Below, piece by piece: positions 1 through 7,931 of a stretch of DNA of 57,550 bases. Origin of the DNA: Streptomyces virginiae (GTDB lineage Bacteria; Actinomycetota; Actinomycetes; Streptomycetales; Streptomycetaceae); NCBI RefSeq assembly GCF_000720455.1, contig NZ_JOAK01000036.1, forward strand, positions 1 through 57,550, written 5' to 3'. Every line of letters starts with the position of its first letter. Within the stretch, counting starts at the first letter, position 1. Below the pieces are notes generated by a model, which was not told the DNA's origin, did no database searches, and saw only the letters and a program-made list of their open reading frames with translations. The position numbers and the translations under genes were made by a program.

Positions 1-1373
1 GCCGAAGCGAGCCGGACCCCGCCGAGCCGGCCCGCAGGGCAACCCGCGCGGGGTCCGGGGCGGAGCCCCGGCAGCCGCCCGCAGGGCCAGACCCACCCCG
101 ACCCGCCGAAGCGAGCCGTGCACCGCCGAGCAAGCCCGCAGGGCAACCCGCGGGGTCCGGGGCGGAGCCCCGGCAGCCGCCCGCAGGGCCAGACCCACCC
201 CCGACCCGCCGAAGCGAGCCGTGCACCGCCGAGCAAGCCCGCAGGGCAGACGAAGTTGAGGATCATTTCGCGGCTGACGGGGGCGATGCGGGCCACGCGG
301 GAGGCCGTGATCAGGGAGCCTAGGCCGTATTCGCGGGTGAGGCCGTTTCCGCCGAGGGTGTGGACGGACTGGTCGACCGCGCGGACGCAGGCCTCGCCCG
401 CCGCGTACTTCGCCATGTTCGCGGCCTCGCCCGCGCCCATGTCGTCGCCCGCGTCGTACAGCGCGGCCGCCTTCTGCGTCATGAGGCGGGCCAGTTCCAG
501 TTCGATGTGTGCCTGGGCCAGCGGGTGGGCCACGGCCTGGTGGGCTCCGATCGGTTCCTTCCACACCTGGCGGGTCTTCGCGTACTCGACGGCCCGGGCG
601 AGGGCGTAGCGGCCCATGCCGATGGCGAAGGCGGCGGTCATGATGCGTTCGGGGTTGAGGCCGGCGAAGAGCTGCAGCAGGCCGGCGTCCTCGTCGCCGA
701 CCAGCGCGGAGGAGGGCAGGCGGACCTCGTCCAGGGTCAGTTCGAACTGCTTCTCCGCCGCCTGGAGTTCCATGTCTATGACCGAGCGGCCGAAGCCCGG
801 GGTGTCGCGCGGGACGATGAACAGGCAGGGCTTGAGGCGTCCGGTCCGGGCGTCCTCGGCGCGGCCGACGATGAGGGTGGCGTCGGCGATGTCGACGCCG
901 GAGATGAAGACCTTGCGGCCGGTGAGGATCCAGTCGTCGCCGTCGCGGCGGGCCGTGGTGGTGATGCGGTGGGAGTTGGACCCGGCGTCGGGTTCGGTGA
1001 TGCCGAAGGCCATGGTGCGGCTGCCGTCGGCGAGGCCGGGGAGCCAGGTCCGCTTCTGCTCGTCGGTGCCGAAGCGGGCGATGACCGTGCCGCAGATGGC
1101 GGGCGAGACGACCATCATGAGCAGGGGACAGCCTGCGGCGCCCAGTTCTTCGAGGACGATGGAGAGTTCGGCGATGCCGCCGCCCCCGCCGCCGTACTCC
1201 TCGGGGAGGTTGACGCCGAGGTACCCGAGCTTCGCGGCGTCGGCCCACAGTTCGTCGGGGTGGCCGCCCTCGCGGGCGACCCGGGCGAGGTATTCGCGGC
1301 CGTAGCGCTGTCCGAGGGCGGCGACGGCGGTGCGCAGGGCCTTGCGTTCGGCGGATTCGAGGGTGGAGCTCAT
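1..1373 (-). CDS. acyl-CoA dehydrogenase, 3' end open at the window edge
   Basis: FAD-dependent alpha,beta-desaturation of an acyl-CoA, passing electrons to ETF. The translation from the ATG at 1373 shows an N-terminal helical domain, the mid-domain signature AFGITEPDAGSNS, and the C-terminal helix bundle with LGGNGLTREYGLGS and SREMILNFV (Met at codon 370). Family members normally end some 10-15 residues after this motif. Here the frame has no stop and runs through the GC-rich repeat array to base 1, adding low-complexity residues. The start overlaps the stop of the upstream biotin carboxylase gene by 4 bases (ATGA), so translation is coupled. The substrate is likely a branched or isoprenoid acyl-CoA (isovaleryl- or citronellyl-type), inferred from the neighbours. 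Whether the odd C-terminus is real or an assembly effect cannot be told here. Confidence 0.88.
   Translation of the reverse strand, partial: MSSTLESAERKALRTAVAALGQRYGREYLARVAREGGHPDELWADAAKLGYLGVNLPEEYGGGGGGIAELSIVLEELGAAGCPLLMMVVSPAICGTVIARFGTDEQKRTWLPGLADGSRTMAFGITEPDAGSNSHRITTTARRDGDDWILTGRKVFISGVDIADATLIVGRAEDARTGRLKPCLFIVPRDTPGFGRSVIDMELQAAEKQFELTLDEVRLPSSALVGDEDAGLLQLFAGLNPERIMTAAFAIGMGRYALARAVEYAKTRQVWKEPIGAHQAVAHPLAQAHIELELARLMTQKAAALYDAGDDMGAGEAANMAKYAAGEACVRAVDQSVHTLGGNGLTREYGLGSLITASRVARIAPVSREMILNFVCPAGLLGGARLASAGRGWVWPCGRLPGLRPGPRGLPCGLARRCTARFGGSGWVWPCGRLPGLRPGPRAGCPAGRLGGVRLAS
4..248. repeat. GC-rich tandem repeat, period 103-104 bp, about 2.4 copies
   Basis: The string GAAGCGAGCC recurs at 4, 108 and 211. 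The intervening sequence is nearly identical between copies, including GGGGTCCGGGGCGGAGCCCC, a self-complementary motif seen in other gaps of this window. The array touches the left edge, so its full extent is unknown. It starts immediately after the codon for a conserved Val near the expected C-terminus of the acyl-CoA dehydrogenase on the minus strand. This looks like an intergenic repeat that has overwritten the gene's 3' end. Confidence 0.85.
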
Positions 1374-3283
1374 GGCTGCGGTTCCTCCTGGACTACGGCG
1401 AGCAGGGCGCCGAACTCGACCTGTTGGCCGGTGACGGCGTGGAGCGCGGTGAGCGTGCCGGAGGCCGGAGCGAGGATGCGGTGCTCCATCTTCATGGCCT
1501 CCAGCCAGAGCAGGGGCTGCCCGGCGGTGACGTGGCTGCCGGGGGCGAGGCCGTCGGCGACGCGGACGACGGTGCCGGGCATGGGGGCGAGCAGGGAGCC
1601 CGGTTCGGTGCGGTCCTGGGGGTCGGGGAACCGGGGGACTGGGGTGAGGGTGTGGGCTCCGAGGGCGGAGTCGACGTAGACCTCGGTGTTGTTCGAATTT
1701 CGTTTCACGTGGAACATCCGGCGGATGCCGTCGACTTCGAGGGCGACGAGGTGCCGTTCGGCGGACAGGACCCGAACGCCCGGGTGGTCGACGGGGTGGT
1801 ACTGGACCTCGTACTCGGTGCCGGCGCAGGTGTAGCGGCGGGTCTGCGGCTGGGAGCGCACGTTGCGCCAGCCGCCGAGGCGGGCCGCGAGGGGCGCGTC
1901 CGGGGCGGGGGCGGCCTCGGCGAGGGCGGCGGCGAGGGCGGCCGTGCCGGCGTCCGGGGCGGTCTCGGTGAGGTCGGCGAGGTGGCGGTCGTAGAAGCCG
2001 GTGTCGAGCTGCGCCGCGCCGAACTCCGGGTGGCGCAGGGAGCCCACGAGGAGTTCGCGGTTGGTGGTGAGCCCGTGGATGCGGGCTCCGGCGAGGGCGT
2101 GGGCGAGGGCGCGTACGGCCTCGGCGCGGGTGGGGGCGTGGGCGACGACCTTGGCGAGCATGGGGTCGTAGTGGATGCCGACGGTGTCGCCGTCGGTGAA
2201 GCCGGTGTCGACGCGGACCTGGCCCGGGATGTCGAGGGTGTGCAGGACACCGGTCTGGGGGCGCCAGTCCTGGGCGGGGTCCTCGGCGTAGAGGCGGGCC
2301 TCGACGGCGTGGCCGGCGGGTTGCGGGGGCGACGGGGGCAGGGCGGCGCCCTCGGCCACGCGCAGCTGCAGGGCGACGAGGTCGAGGCCGAAGACGGCTT
2401 CGGTGACGGGGTGTTCGACCTGGAGGCGGGTGTTCATCTCCAGGAAGTACGGGCGTCCGTCGGCGGTGACGAGGAACTCGACGGTGCCCGCTCCCTGGTA
2501 GGAGACGGCGCGGGCGGCGGCGACGGCCGCGGCGTGGAGGCTTTCGCGCAGGGTGTCCGGCAGGCCGGGCGCCGGGGCCTCCTCGATGACCTTCTGGTGA
2601 CGGCGTTGGAGGGAGCAGTCGCGGGTGCCGAGGGCCCAGACGGTGCCGTGCGCGTCGGCGAGGATCTGTACCTCGACGTGGCGGCCGCGTTCGACGTAGG
2701 GCTCGGCGAACACCTCGCCGTCGCCGAACGCGGAGGCCGCTTCGGCGGACGCGGCGTGGAGGGCCTCCTTGAGGGCGTCCAGGTCGCGGACCACGCGCAT
2801 GCCGCGGCCGCCGCCGCCGGCGGCCGCCTTGAGCAGGAGCGGCAGGTCGGCGGGGGTCGCGGTGGCCGGGTCGACGGGGTCGAGGAGCGGGACGCCGGCG
2901 GCGCGCATCAGTTCCTTGGCCCGGGTCTTGGAGGCCATGGCCTCGATGGCCTCGGGGGGCGGGCCGATCCAGGTCAGGCCGGAGTCCTGGACCTGGCGGG
3001 CGAAGTCGGCGTTCTCGGAGAGGAATCCGTAGCCGGGGTGGACGGCGTCGGCTCCGGCGGCGAGGGCGGCCTTGATGACCAGGTCGCCGCGCAGGTAGGT
3101 GTCCGCGGGGGCCGCGCCCGGCAGCCGGACGGCCGCGTCGGCGGCGCGGACGTGCAGGGCGTCGGCGTCGGGGTCGGAGTGGACGGCGACGGTGGCCAGG
3201 CCCAGGTCGCGGGCCGTGCGGAAGATCCGTACGGCGATCTCGCCGCGGTTGGCGACGAGCAGGGAGCTGATCTGTGGGGTCAT
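1370..3283 (-). CDS. acyl-CoA carboxylase alpha subunit (biotin carboxylase + BCCP)
   Basis: 637 aa. Carboxylates biotin with ATP and bicarbonate, then carries it to the partner carboxyltransferase. The biotin carboxylase domain begins with LLVANRGEIAVRI (8-20). The ATP-grasp glycine loop GGGGRG is at 156-161 and the catalytic stretch LEMNTRLQVEHP at 281-292. A BT-like linker follows, then a C-terminal biotinyl domain with EAMKMEH, whose Lys (about 598) is the biotinylation site. Length and order match 3-methylcrotonyl-/geranyl-CoA carboxylase alpha subunits. The ATG at 3283 lies 8 nt after the stop of the carboxyltransferase gene, and the stop overlaps the dehydrogenase start. A parS-like 16-mer lies inside the gene near codons 523-528. 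Acyl-CoA specificity cannot be read from the sequence. Confidence 0.93.
   Translation of the reverse strand: MTPQISSLLVANRGEIAVRIFRTARDLGLATVAVHSDPDADALHVRAADAAVRLPGAAPADTYLRGDLVIKAALAAGADAVHPGYGFLSENADFARQVQDSGLTWIGPPPEAIEAMASKTRAKELMRAAGVPLLDPVDPATATPADLPLLLKAAAGGGGRGMRVVRDLDALKEALHAASAEAASAFGDGEVFAEPYVERGRHVEVQILADAHGTVWALGTRDCSLQRRHQKVIEEAPAPGLPDTLRESLHAAAVAAARAVSYQGAGTVEFLVTADGRPYFLEMNTRLQVEHPVTEAVFGLDLVALQLRVAEGAALPPSPPQPAGHAVEARLYAEDPAQDWRPQTGVLHTLDIPGQVRVDTGFTDGDTVGIHYDPMLAKVVAHAPTRAEAVRALAHALAGARIHGLTTNRELLVGSLRHPEFGAAQLDTGFYDRHLADLTETAPDAGTAALAAALAEAAPAPDAPLAARLGGWRNVRSQPQTRRYTCAGTEYEVQYHPVDHPGVRVLSAERHLVALEVDGIRRMFHVKRNSNNTEVYVDSALGAHTLTPVPRFPDPQDRTEPGSLLAPMPGTVVRVADGLAPGSHVTAGQPLLWLEAMKMEHRILAPASGTLTALHAVTGQQVEFGALLAVVQEEPQP
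1701..1716 (-). other. parS-like ParB-binding palindrome inside the biotin carboxylase gene
   Basis: The minus strand reads TGTTCCACGTGAAACG. The classical ParB/Spo0J site is TGTTNCACGTGAAACA, so 15 of 16 positions fit. Against the Streptomyces 14-mer GTTTCACGTGAAAC there is one mismatch, at the position that is N in the Bacillus consensus. It encodes part of MFHVKR, so chance coding use is possible. Streptomyces parS sites cluster near oriC, and I cannot see where this window lies. Confidence 0.45.
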
Positions 3284-3291
3284 GTGCGGGC

Positions 3292-4890
3292 TCACATCCG
3301 GAAGACGCCGAAGCCGCCACGGGCGCCCTCGACGGGGGCGTTGTGGACGGCCGACAGGCACAGGCCGAGGACGGTACGGGTGTCGCGCGGGTCGATGACC
3401 CCGTCGTCGTACAGCCGCCCGGACAGGAACATGGGGAGGGACTCGGACTCGATCTGCGCCTCGACGAAGGCCCGCATCCCGGCGTCCTGTTCCTCGTCGT
3501 ACGGAAGTCCCCTGGCGGCGGCGGACTGCCGGGACACGATGGAGAGGACTCCGGCGAGCTGCTGGGGGCCCATGACGGCGGACTTGGCGCTGGGCCAGGC
3601 GAAGAGGAAGCGGGGCTCGTAGGCGCGGCCGCACATGCCGTAGTGGCCGGCGCCGTAGCTGGCGCCGATGAGCACGGACAGGTGCGGGACCCTGGAGTTG
3701 GAGACGGCGTTGATCATCATCGAGCCGTGTTTGACGATGCCGCCCTGCTCGTACTCCTTGCCGACCATGTAGCCGGTGGTGTTGTGGAGGAAGAGGAGCG
3801 GGATGTCGCGCTGGTTGGCGAGCTGGATGAACTGTGCGGCCTTCTGGGACTCGGCGCTGAACAGCACGCCCTGGGCGTTGGCGAGGATGCCGACCGGGTA
3901 GCCGTGGAGGGTGGCCCAGCCGGTGACGAGGCTGGTGCCGTAGAGCGGCTTGAACTCGTCGAAGTCGGAGGCGTCGACGATGCGGGCGATGACCTCGCGC
4001 GGGTCGAAGGGGGTCTTCAGGTCGGGCGGGACGATCCCGAGGAGTTCGTCGGGGTCGTAGAGGGGTTCCTCGGCCTTCGGCGGTTCCTGGTGCGGCTTGC
4101 GGTGGTTCAGGCGGGCCACGATGCGGCGGGCCTGGCGGATGGCGTCGTACTCGTCCAGGGCGTAGTGGTCGGCGAGTCCGGAGGTGCGGGCGTGCATGTC
4201 GGCCCCGCCGAGGGACTCGTCGTCGCTCTCCTCGCCGGTGGCCATCTTGACCAGGGGCGGGCCGCCGAGGAACACCTTGGAACGGTCCTTGATCATGACC
4301 GTGTGGTCGGACATGCCGGGGATGTACGCGCCGCCGGCGGTGGAGTTGCCGAAGACGACCGCGACGGTCGGGATGCCTTCGGCGGAGAGCCGCGTGAGGT
4401 CGCGGAAGATCGCGCCGCCCGGGATGAAGATCTCCTTCTGGGAGGGCAGGTCGGCGCCGCCGGACTCCACGAGGCTGATGACGGGGAGGCGGTTCTGCCG
4501 GGCGATCTCGTTGGCCCGCAGCGCCTTCTTCAGCGTCCAGGGGTTGCTGGCGCCGCCCCGGACGGTGGGGTCGTTGGCGGTGACCAGGCATTCGACGCCC
4601 TCGACCGTGCCGATGCCGGTGACCATGGACGCGCCGACGGGGTAGTCGCTGCCCCAAGCGGCGAGCGGGGACAGCTCCAGGAACGGGGTGTCGGGGTCGA
4701 GGAGCAGCTCGACGCGCTCGCGCGCCAGGAGCTTGCCGCGCTTCTTGTGGCGGGCCGTGTACTTGTCCCCGCCGCCCTGAAGGGCCTTGGCGTGCTCGGC
4801 GTCGAGGGCGTCGAGGCGCTCCAGGGCGGCCGTACGGGCGCTGGTGTGCTCGGGGGCGTGGGGGTCGACGGTGGTGCGCAAGCGGGTCAT
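3292..4890 (-). CDS. acyl-CoA carboxylase beta subunit (carboxyltransferase)
   Basis: 532 aa. Transfers the carboxyl group from carboxybiotin to an acyl-CoA. It has the two crotonase-like halves of the biotin-dependent carboxyltransferase family. The N half carries ESGGADLPSQKE and FGNSTAGGAYIPGMSD; the C half carries TTGYMVGKEYEQGGIVKHG and GASYGAGHYGMCGRAY (acyl-CoA pocket and oxyanion loops). These blocks resemble 3-methylcrotonyl-CoA and geranyl-CoA carboxylases more than propionyl-CoA carboxylase. The ATG at 4890 overlaps the AtuA-like stop by 4 bases (ATGA); upstream in-frame Met codons lie within that gene's Pro/Ala tail and are not credible. It must pair with the alpha subunit 8 nt downstream. 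A leucine/isovalerate (Liu) or acyclic terpene (Atu) role is inferred. Confidence 0.93.
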   Translation of the reverse strand: MTRLRTTVDPHAPEHTSARTAALERLDALDAEHAKALQGGGDKYTARHKKRGKLLARERVELLLDPDTPFLELSPLAAWGSDYPVGASMVTGIGTVEGVECLVTANDPTVRGGASNPWTLKKALRANEIARQNRLPVISLVESGGADLPSQKEIFIPGGAIFRDLTRLSAEGIPTVAVVFGNSTAGGAYIPGMSDHTVMIKDRSKVFLGGPPLVKMATGEESDDESLGGADMHARTSGLADHYALDEYDAIRQARRIVARLNHRKPHQEPPKAEEPLYDPDELLGIVPPDLKTPFDPREVIARIVDASDFDEFKPLYGTSLVTGWATLHGYPVGILANAQGVLFSAESQKAAQFIQLANQRDIPLLFLHNTTGYMVGKEYEQGGIVKHGSMMINAVSNSRVPHLSVLIGASYGAGHYGMCGRAYEPRFLFAWPSAKSAVMGPQQLAGVLSIVSRQSAAARGLPYDEEQDAGMRAFVEAQIESESLPMFLSGRLYDDGVIDPRDTRTVLGLCLSAVHNAPVEGARGGFGVFRM

Positions 4891-6803
4891 GGGCCGGTCC
4901 CCTCCGGGGCGGGTACGGGTGCGGGGCCCTGGGCGGGCTGCGGGGCGGGTGCGGGGCCCTGGGCGGGCTGCGGGGCGGGTGCGGGGCCCTGGGCGGGCGG
5001 CAGGAGGTCGACGGGGATGTCGAGGTGGCGGGCGCGCAGCCATTCGCCGAGGGCCTTGGCCTGCGGGTCGAAGCGGTGGCCGGAGGCGACGCCGTCGCCG
5101 AGGATGCCGGTGACGGTGAAGTTCAGGGCGCGGAGGTTGGGCAGTTCGTGCCGCTGCACGGCGAGGCCGCGGGTCTCGGGGAGCAGGGCCTGGAACCGGT
5201 CGACGGTGAGGGTGTCGCGGAGCCAGTGCCAGGCGGGGGCGGATTCGGTCCAGACGCCGACGTTGGCGTCGCCGCCCTTGTCTCCGCTGCGGGCCCCGGC
5301 CAGCGCCCCGAGGGGGGCGCGGACGGTCTCCCGGGGCTCCGCCCCGGACCCGGCGGGGGCTGCGCCCCCGACCCTTTCGAGGGCTCCGCCCGCGGACCCC
5401 CGCGCCTCAAACGCCGGCGGGGCTGAGAATGCGGCGGGCTCCGGCGGCGGGGCTGAAAGTGCGCCGGGCTCCGACGACCCGGCTGGAAAGGCGGCGGGCT
5501 TCGGCGGCGAGGCTGGGAGAGGCGGGGTGGGGATCGGGAGGTGGGTGCCGTCCGGGAGGACTGCGGTGTGGGGGACCTCCGTCGCCGGGGCGAAGGTGGA
5601 GGCGAAGACGCCGTAGGGCTGGGCCGGGCCGGGTGGGGTGGTGACGTGGAAGCCCGGGTAGCTGCCCAGGGCCAGTTCGACGGCCGCCGAGGTCAGGGCG
5701 CGGCCGACCCGGTCCGGGGACGGGTCGCGGACCACCAGGCGCAGCAGGGCGCTCGCCGTCTCCTCCGTGTCGGCGTCGGCGTGGTCGGTACGGGCCAGGG
5801 TCCAGGCGACGTCGGCGACGTCCTCCAGGGTCTCGGCGAGCTGCGAGCGGACGAGGTCCGCCTTCGCCTCGATGTCCAGGCCGGTCAGGACGAAGACCAC
5901 CTCGTTGCGCCAGCCGCCGATCCGGGTCACGCCCACCTTGAGGGTGGGCGGCGGCTGTTCCCCGCGCACGCCCGAGATCCGCACGCGGTCGGCGCCGTCG
6001 TCGCCGAGCCGGACCGTGTCCAGGCGGGCGGTCACGTCCGGGCCGAGGTAGCGGACGCCCTGGGTCTCGTAGAGGAGCTGGGCGGTGACCGTGCCGGCCG
6101 AGACCACGCCTCCCGTCCCCGGGTGCTTGGTGATGACCGCCGAGCCGTCTGAGGAGATCTCCGCGAGCGGGAAGCCGGGGCGGCGGACGTCGTGGGCGGT
6201 GAAGAAGGAGTAGTTGCCGCCGGTGGCCTGGGTTCCGCATTCCAGGACGTGGCCCGCGACCACCGCTCCCGCCAGCCGGTCGTGGTCCTCCGGCGCCCAG
6301 TCGAACCACCAGGCCGCCGGGCCGCTGACCAGCGCCGCGTCCGTGACCCGGCCGGTGACGACCACGTCCGCGCCGGCCCGCAGGCAGGCCGTGATCCCGG
6401 CGCCGCCGAGGTAGGCGTTGGCCGTCAGGGCGCCGTTCTCGCGGGCGGTGAGGTCGTCGCCCTCGACGTGGGCCACGGAGACGGGCACGCCCACCTTGGC
6501 CGCCAGCGCCCGTACCGCGTCGGCGAGCCCGGCCGGGTTGAGACCGCCCGCGTTGGTGACGAGCCGTACGCCCCGCTCGTGCGCGAGACCGAGGCCCTCC
6601 TCCAGCTGGCGCAGGAAGGTCTTGGCGTAGCCGAGGTCCGGGTTCTTCAGGCGGTCGCGGCCCAGGATCAGCATGGTCAGTTCGGCCAGGTAGTCCCCGG
6701 TCAGCACGTCCAGCGGGCCGCCGGTGAGCATCTCGCGCAGGGCGCCGGAGCGGTCGCCGTAGAAGCCGGAGGCGTTGCCGATGAGGAGGGGGCGCCGGGT
6801 CAC
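4887..6803 (-). CDS. AtuA-like protein (DUF1446) with an inserted low-complexity linker
   Basis: 638 aa from a GTG at 6803 that overlaps the upstream stop by 4 bases (GTGA). The N-terminal core (about 1-420) starts LLIGNASGFYGDRSGA and contains TNAGGLNPAGLA, typical of AtuA of the Pseudomonas acyclic-terpene-utilisation cluster. AtuA has no settled biochemical role. A C-terminal domain with GARSGDKGGDANVGVW (about 497 on) matches the family's small second domain. Between them lies a Pro/Ala/Gly-rich stretch (about 428-493), part of which is encoded by an intergenic-type repeat read in frame. The protein ends in about three copies of a decapeptide-like APAPQPAQGP, encoded by a 30-bp tandem repeat. 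Position directly before the carboxylase genes supports a role in the same acyl-CoA route. Confidence 0.85.
   Translation of the reverse strand: MTRRPLLIGNASGFYGDRSGALREMLTGGPLDVLTGDYLAELTMLILGRDRLKNPDLGYAKTFLRQLEEGLGLAHERGVRLVTNAGGLNPAGLADAVRALAAKVGVPVSVAHVEGDDLTARENGALTANAYLGGAGITACLRAGADVVVTGRVTDAALVSGPAAWWFDWAPEDHDRLAGAVVAGHVLECGTQATGGNYSFFTAHDVRRPGFPLAEISSDGSAVITKHPGTGGVVSAGTVTAQLLYETQGVRYLGPDVTARLDTVRLGDDGADRVRISGVRGEQPPPTLKVGVTRIGGWRNEVVFVLTGLDIEAKADLVRSQLAETLEDVADVAWTLARTDHADADTEETASALLRLVVRDPSPDRVGRALTSAAVELALGSYPGFHVTTPPGPAQPYGVFASTFAPATEVPHTAVLPDGTHLPIPTPPLPASPPKPAAFPAGSSEPGALSAPPPEPAAFSAPPAFEARGSAGGALERVGGAAPAGSGAEPRETVRAPLGALAGARSGDKGGDANVGVWTESAPAWHWLRDTLTVDRFQALLPETRGLAVQRHELPNLRALNFTVTGILGDGVASGHRFDPQAKALGEWLRARHLDIPVDLLPPAQGPAPAPQPAQGPAPAPQPAQGPAPVPAPEGTGP
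4921..4997. repeat. 30-bp tandem repeat encoding a Pro/Ala/Gln tail
   Basis: Two full copies (4921-4950 and 4951-4980) and a partial third (to about 4997) of a 30-bp unit starting GCGGGGCCCTGGGCGGGCTG. The length is a multiple of 3, so the reading frame of the AtuA-like protein is kept and each unit adds ten residues (APAPQPAQGP on the minus strand). Copy number probably varies between strains. Confidence 0.85.
5331..5426 (-). repeat. intergenic-type GC repeat inside the AtuA-like gene
   Basis: On the minus strand this block contains CCCCGCCGGCGTTTGAGGCG, the start of the repeat found between genes at 29421, 41437 and 49429. It also contains the GGGGCTCCGCCCCGGACC motif found at 29382 and in the left-edge array. 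Here it is read through in frame as PPAFEARG, GGALERVGG and similar. It is unusual for this intergenic family to sit within a coding region. Confidence 0.7.
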
Positions 6804-7612
6804 CGCCGGCCCTCCGGCTCCCGCCCCGCGCCCGCCGGTCCGGCGAAGGCCTGGGCGATGTCCAGCCAGCGGTCCGCGTCGGGGCCGGTCGCGGTCAGGT
6901 CGAGGTCGGCGCGGTGGGCCCGCTGGGTCACCAGCAGGCAGAAGTCGAGGGCCGGACCGGTGATCCGCTGCGCGGCCTGCGGCGGCCCGTACGCCCACAC
7001 CCCCGACGCGTCGGGAGCGGTCAGTTCCACCCGGAACTCCCCGTCGGGCGCGGGCAGTCCGCGTACGGCGTGGGCGTAGTCGCGGGCCCGTACGCCGATC
7101 CGTGCCACGTGCCGCAGTCGCGCGGTCGGGGTGCGGCGCACGCCGAGGGCGTCGGCGACGTCCTGGCCGTGCGCCCAGGTCTCCATCAGGCGGGCGCTGG
7201 CCATCGACGCGGCCTTCATCGGCGGCCCGTACCAGGGGAAACGGGTGTCGGGCGGGGCCTCGGTGAGGGCCTGCGCGAGTGCGCCCCGCGTGTCGCGCCA
7301 GCGGGTGAGAAGCTCGGCGGGCGGCAGCGCCGCGCCCTCCCGCGCACCGTCGTCGACGAAGGAGTCGGGAGCTTTGAGCGCCTCCTGGACCATGTGGCCG
7401 AAGCCGTCGGCGTTGGTGAGGGAGAGCAGCGAGGCCCGGTCGGTCCAGTGCAGGTGGGCGATCTGGTGGGCGATGGTCCAGCCGGGTGCGGGTGTGGGCC
7501 GGGCCCAGTCCGGGCCGGGCAACCGCTCGACGAGGGCGTCGAGTTCCCGCCCCTCCTCGCGCAGATCGGTGAAGACGGCGACGGCGTCGTCGACGGCGGA
7601 CGGATCGGGCAC
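6800..7612 (-). CDS. TIGR03084-type DinB-fold putative metal-binding protein (MDMPI family)
   Basis: 270 aa. Predicted four-helix DinB/maleylpyruvate-isomerase-like protein. The N-terminal region has GWTIAHQIAHLHWTD, whose histidines fit the metal site of the fold, and a second block PWYGPPMKAASMASARLMETWAHGQD typical of TIGR03084 (split here only by description). The GTG at 7612 is chosen because GGGGAG lies just upstream and homology begins there; an ATG at 7666 would start inside the promoter dyad. It is first in the five-gene operon and overlaps the AtuA-like gene by GTGA. Members of this family often sit beside acyl-CoA metabolism genes in actinobacteria, but the reaction is unknown. A thiol-dependent isomerase is only one possibility. 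Confidence 0.78.
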   Translation of the reverse strand: MPDPSAVDDAVAVFTDLREEGRELDALVERLPGPDWARPTPAPGWTIAHQIAHLHWTDRASLLSLTNADGFGHMVQEALKAPDSFVDDGAREGAALPPAELLTRWRDTRGALAQALTEAPPDTRFPWYGPPMKAASMASARLMETWAHGQDVADALGVRRTPTARLRHVARIGVRARDYAHAVRGLPAPDGEFRVELTAPDASGVWAYGPPQAAQRITGPALDFCLLVTQRAHRADLDLTATGPDADRWLDIAQAFAGPAGAGREPEGRR

Positions 7613-7664
7613 GGTGCGCTCCCCTTCTCGGCGTGAGGGGAAGACTGGCAGCACCCAGGAAAAC

Positions 7665-7686
7665 AATCAAGCACGCTTGCATGATT
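7665..7686. promoter_or_regulatory. 22-bp TetR-like operator dyad upstream of the acyl-CoA operon
   Basis: AATCAAGCACG followed by CTTGCATGATT, symmetric at 18 of 22 positions. It contains CAAG-N4-CTTG, close in style to operators of acyl-CoA-sensing TetR repressors such as KstR2. It lies 53 bp before the first operon start (7612), in an AT-richer island. No regulator gene is present between here and 7932. A TetR/FadR-type repressor encoded elsewhere is inferred. Confidence 0.6.
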
Positions 7687-7931
7687 TTCTCGGCCGGGTG
7701 ACGCCTTCCCGCCACCCACACCAAACCACCGCAATCCACTGGCAGTTGATCCACACCCGCACAGGCCGCAGGTCTCGCGCCGCGGACACGCCGGGGACCA
7801 CGGAGGGCGATTCAGGCCGTAAGCCGGAAACTCGCGATACGTCACCGGATGTCCCGTCGATACTGAACGCTCCGCTCCGGGCCCGGGCGGGCGCCCACGT
7901 TCGTGTCACTCGACGAAGAGGATGAACTGAC

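Noticed and set aside
118..3622. Plus-strand open frames across the acyl-CoA operon.
   Set aside because: Composition is the complement of strongly coding minus-strand genes; no domain or start signals.
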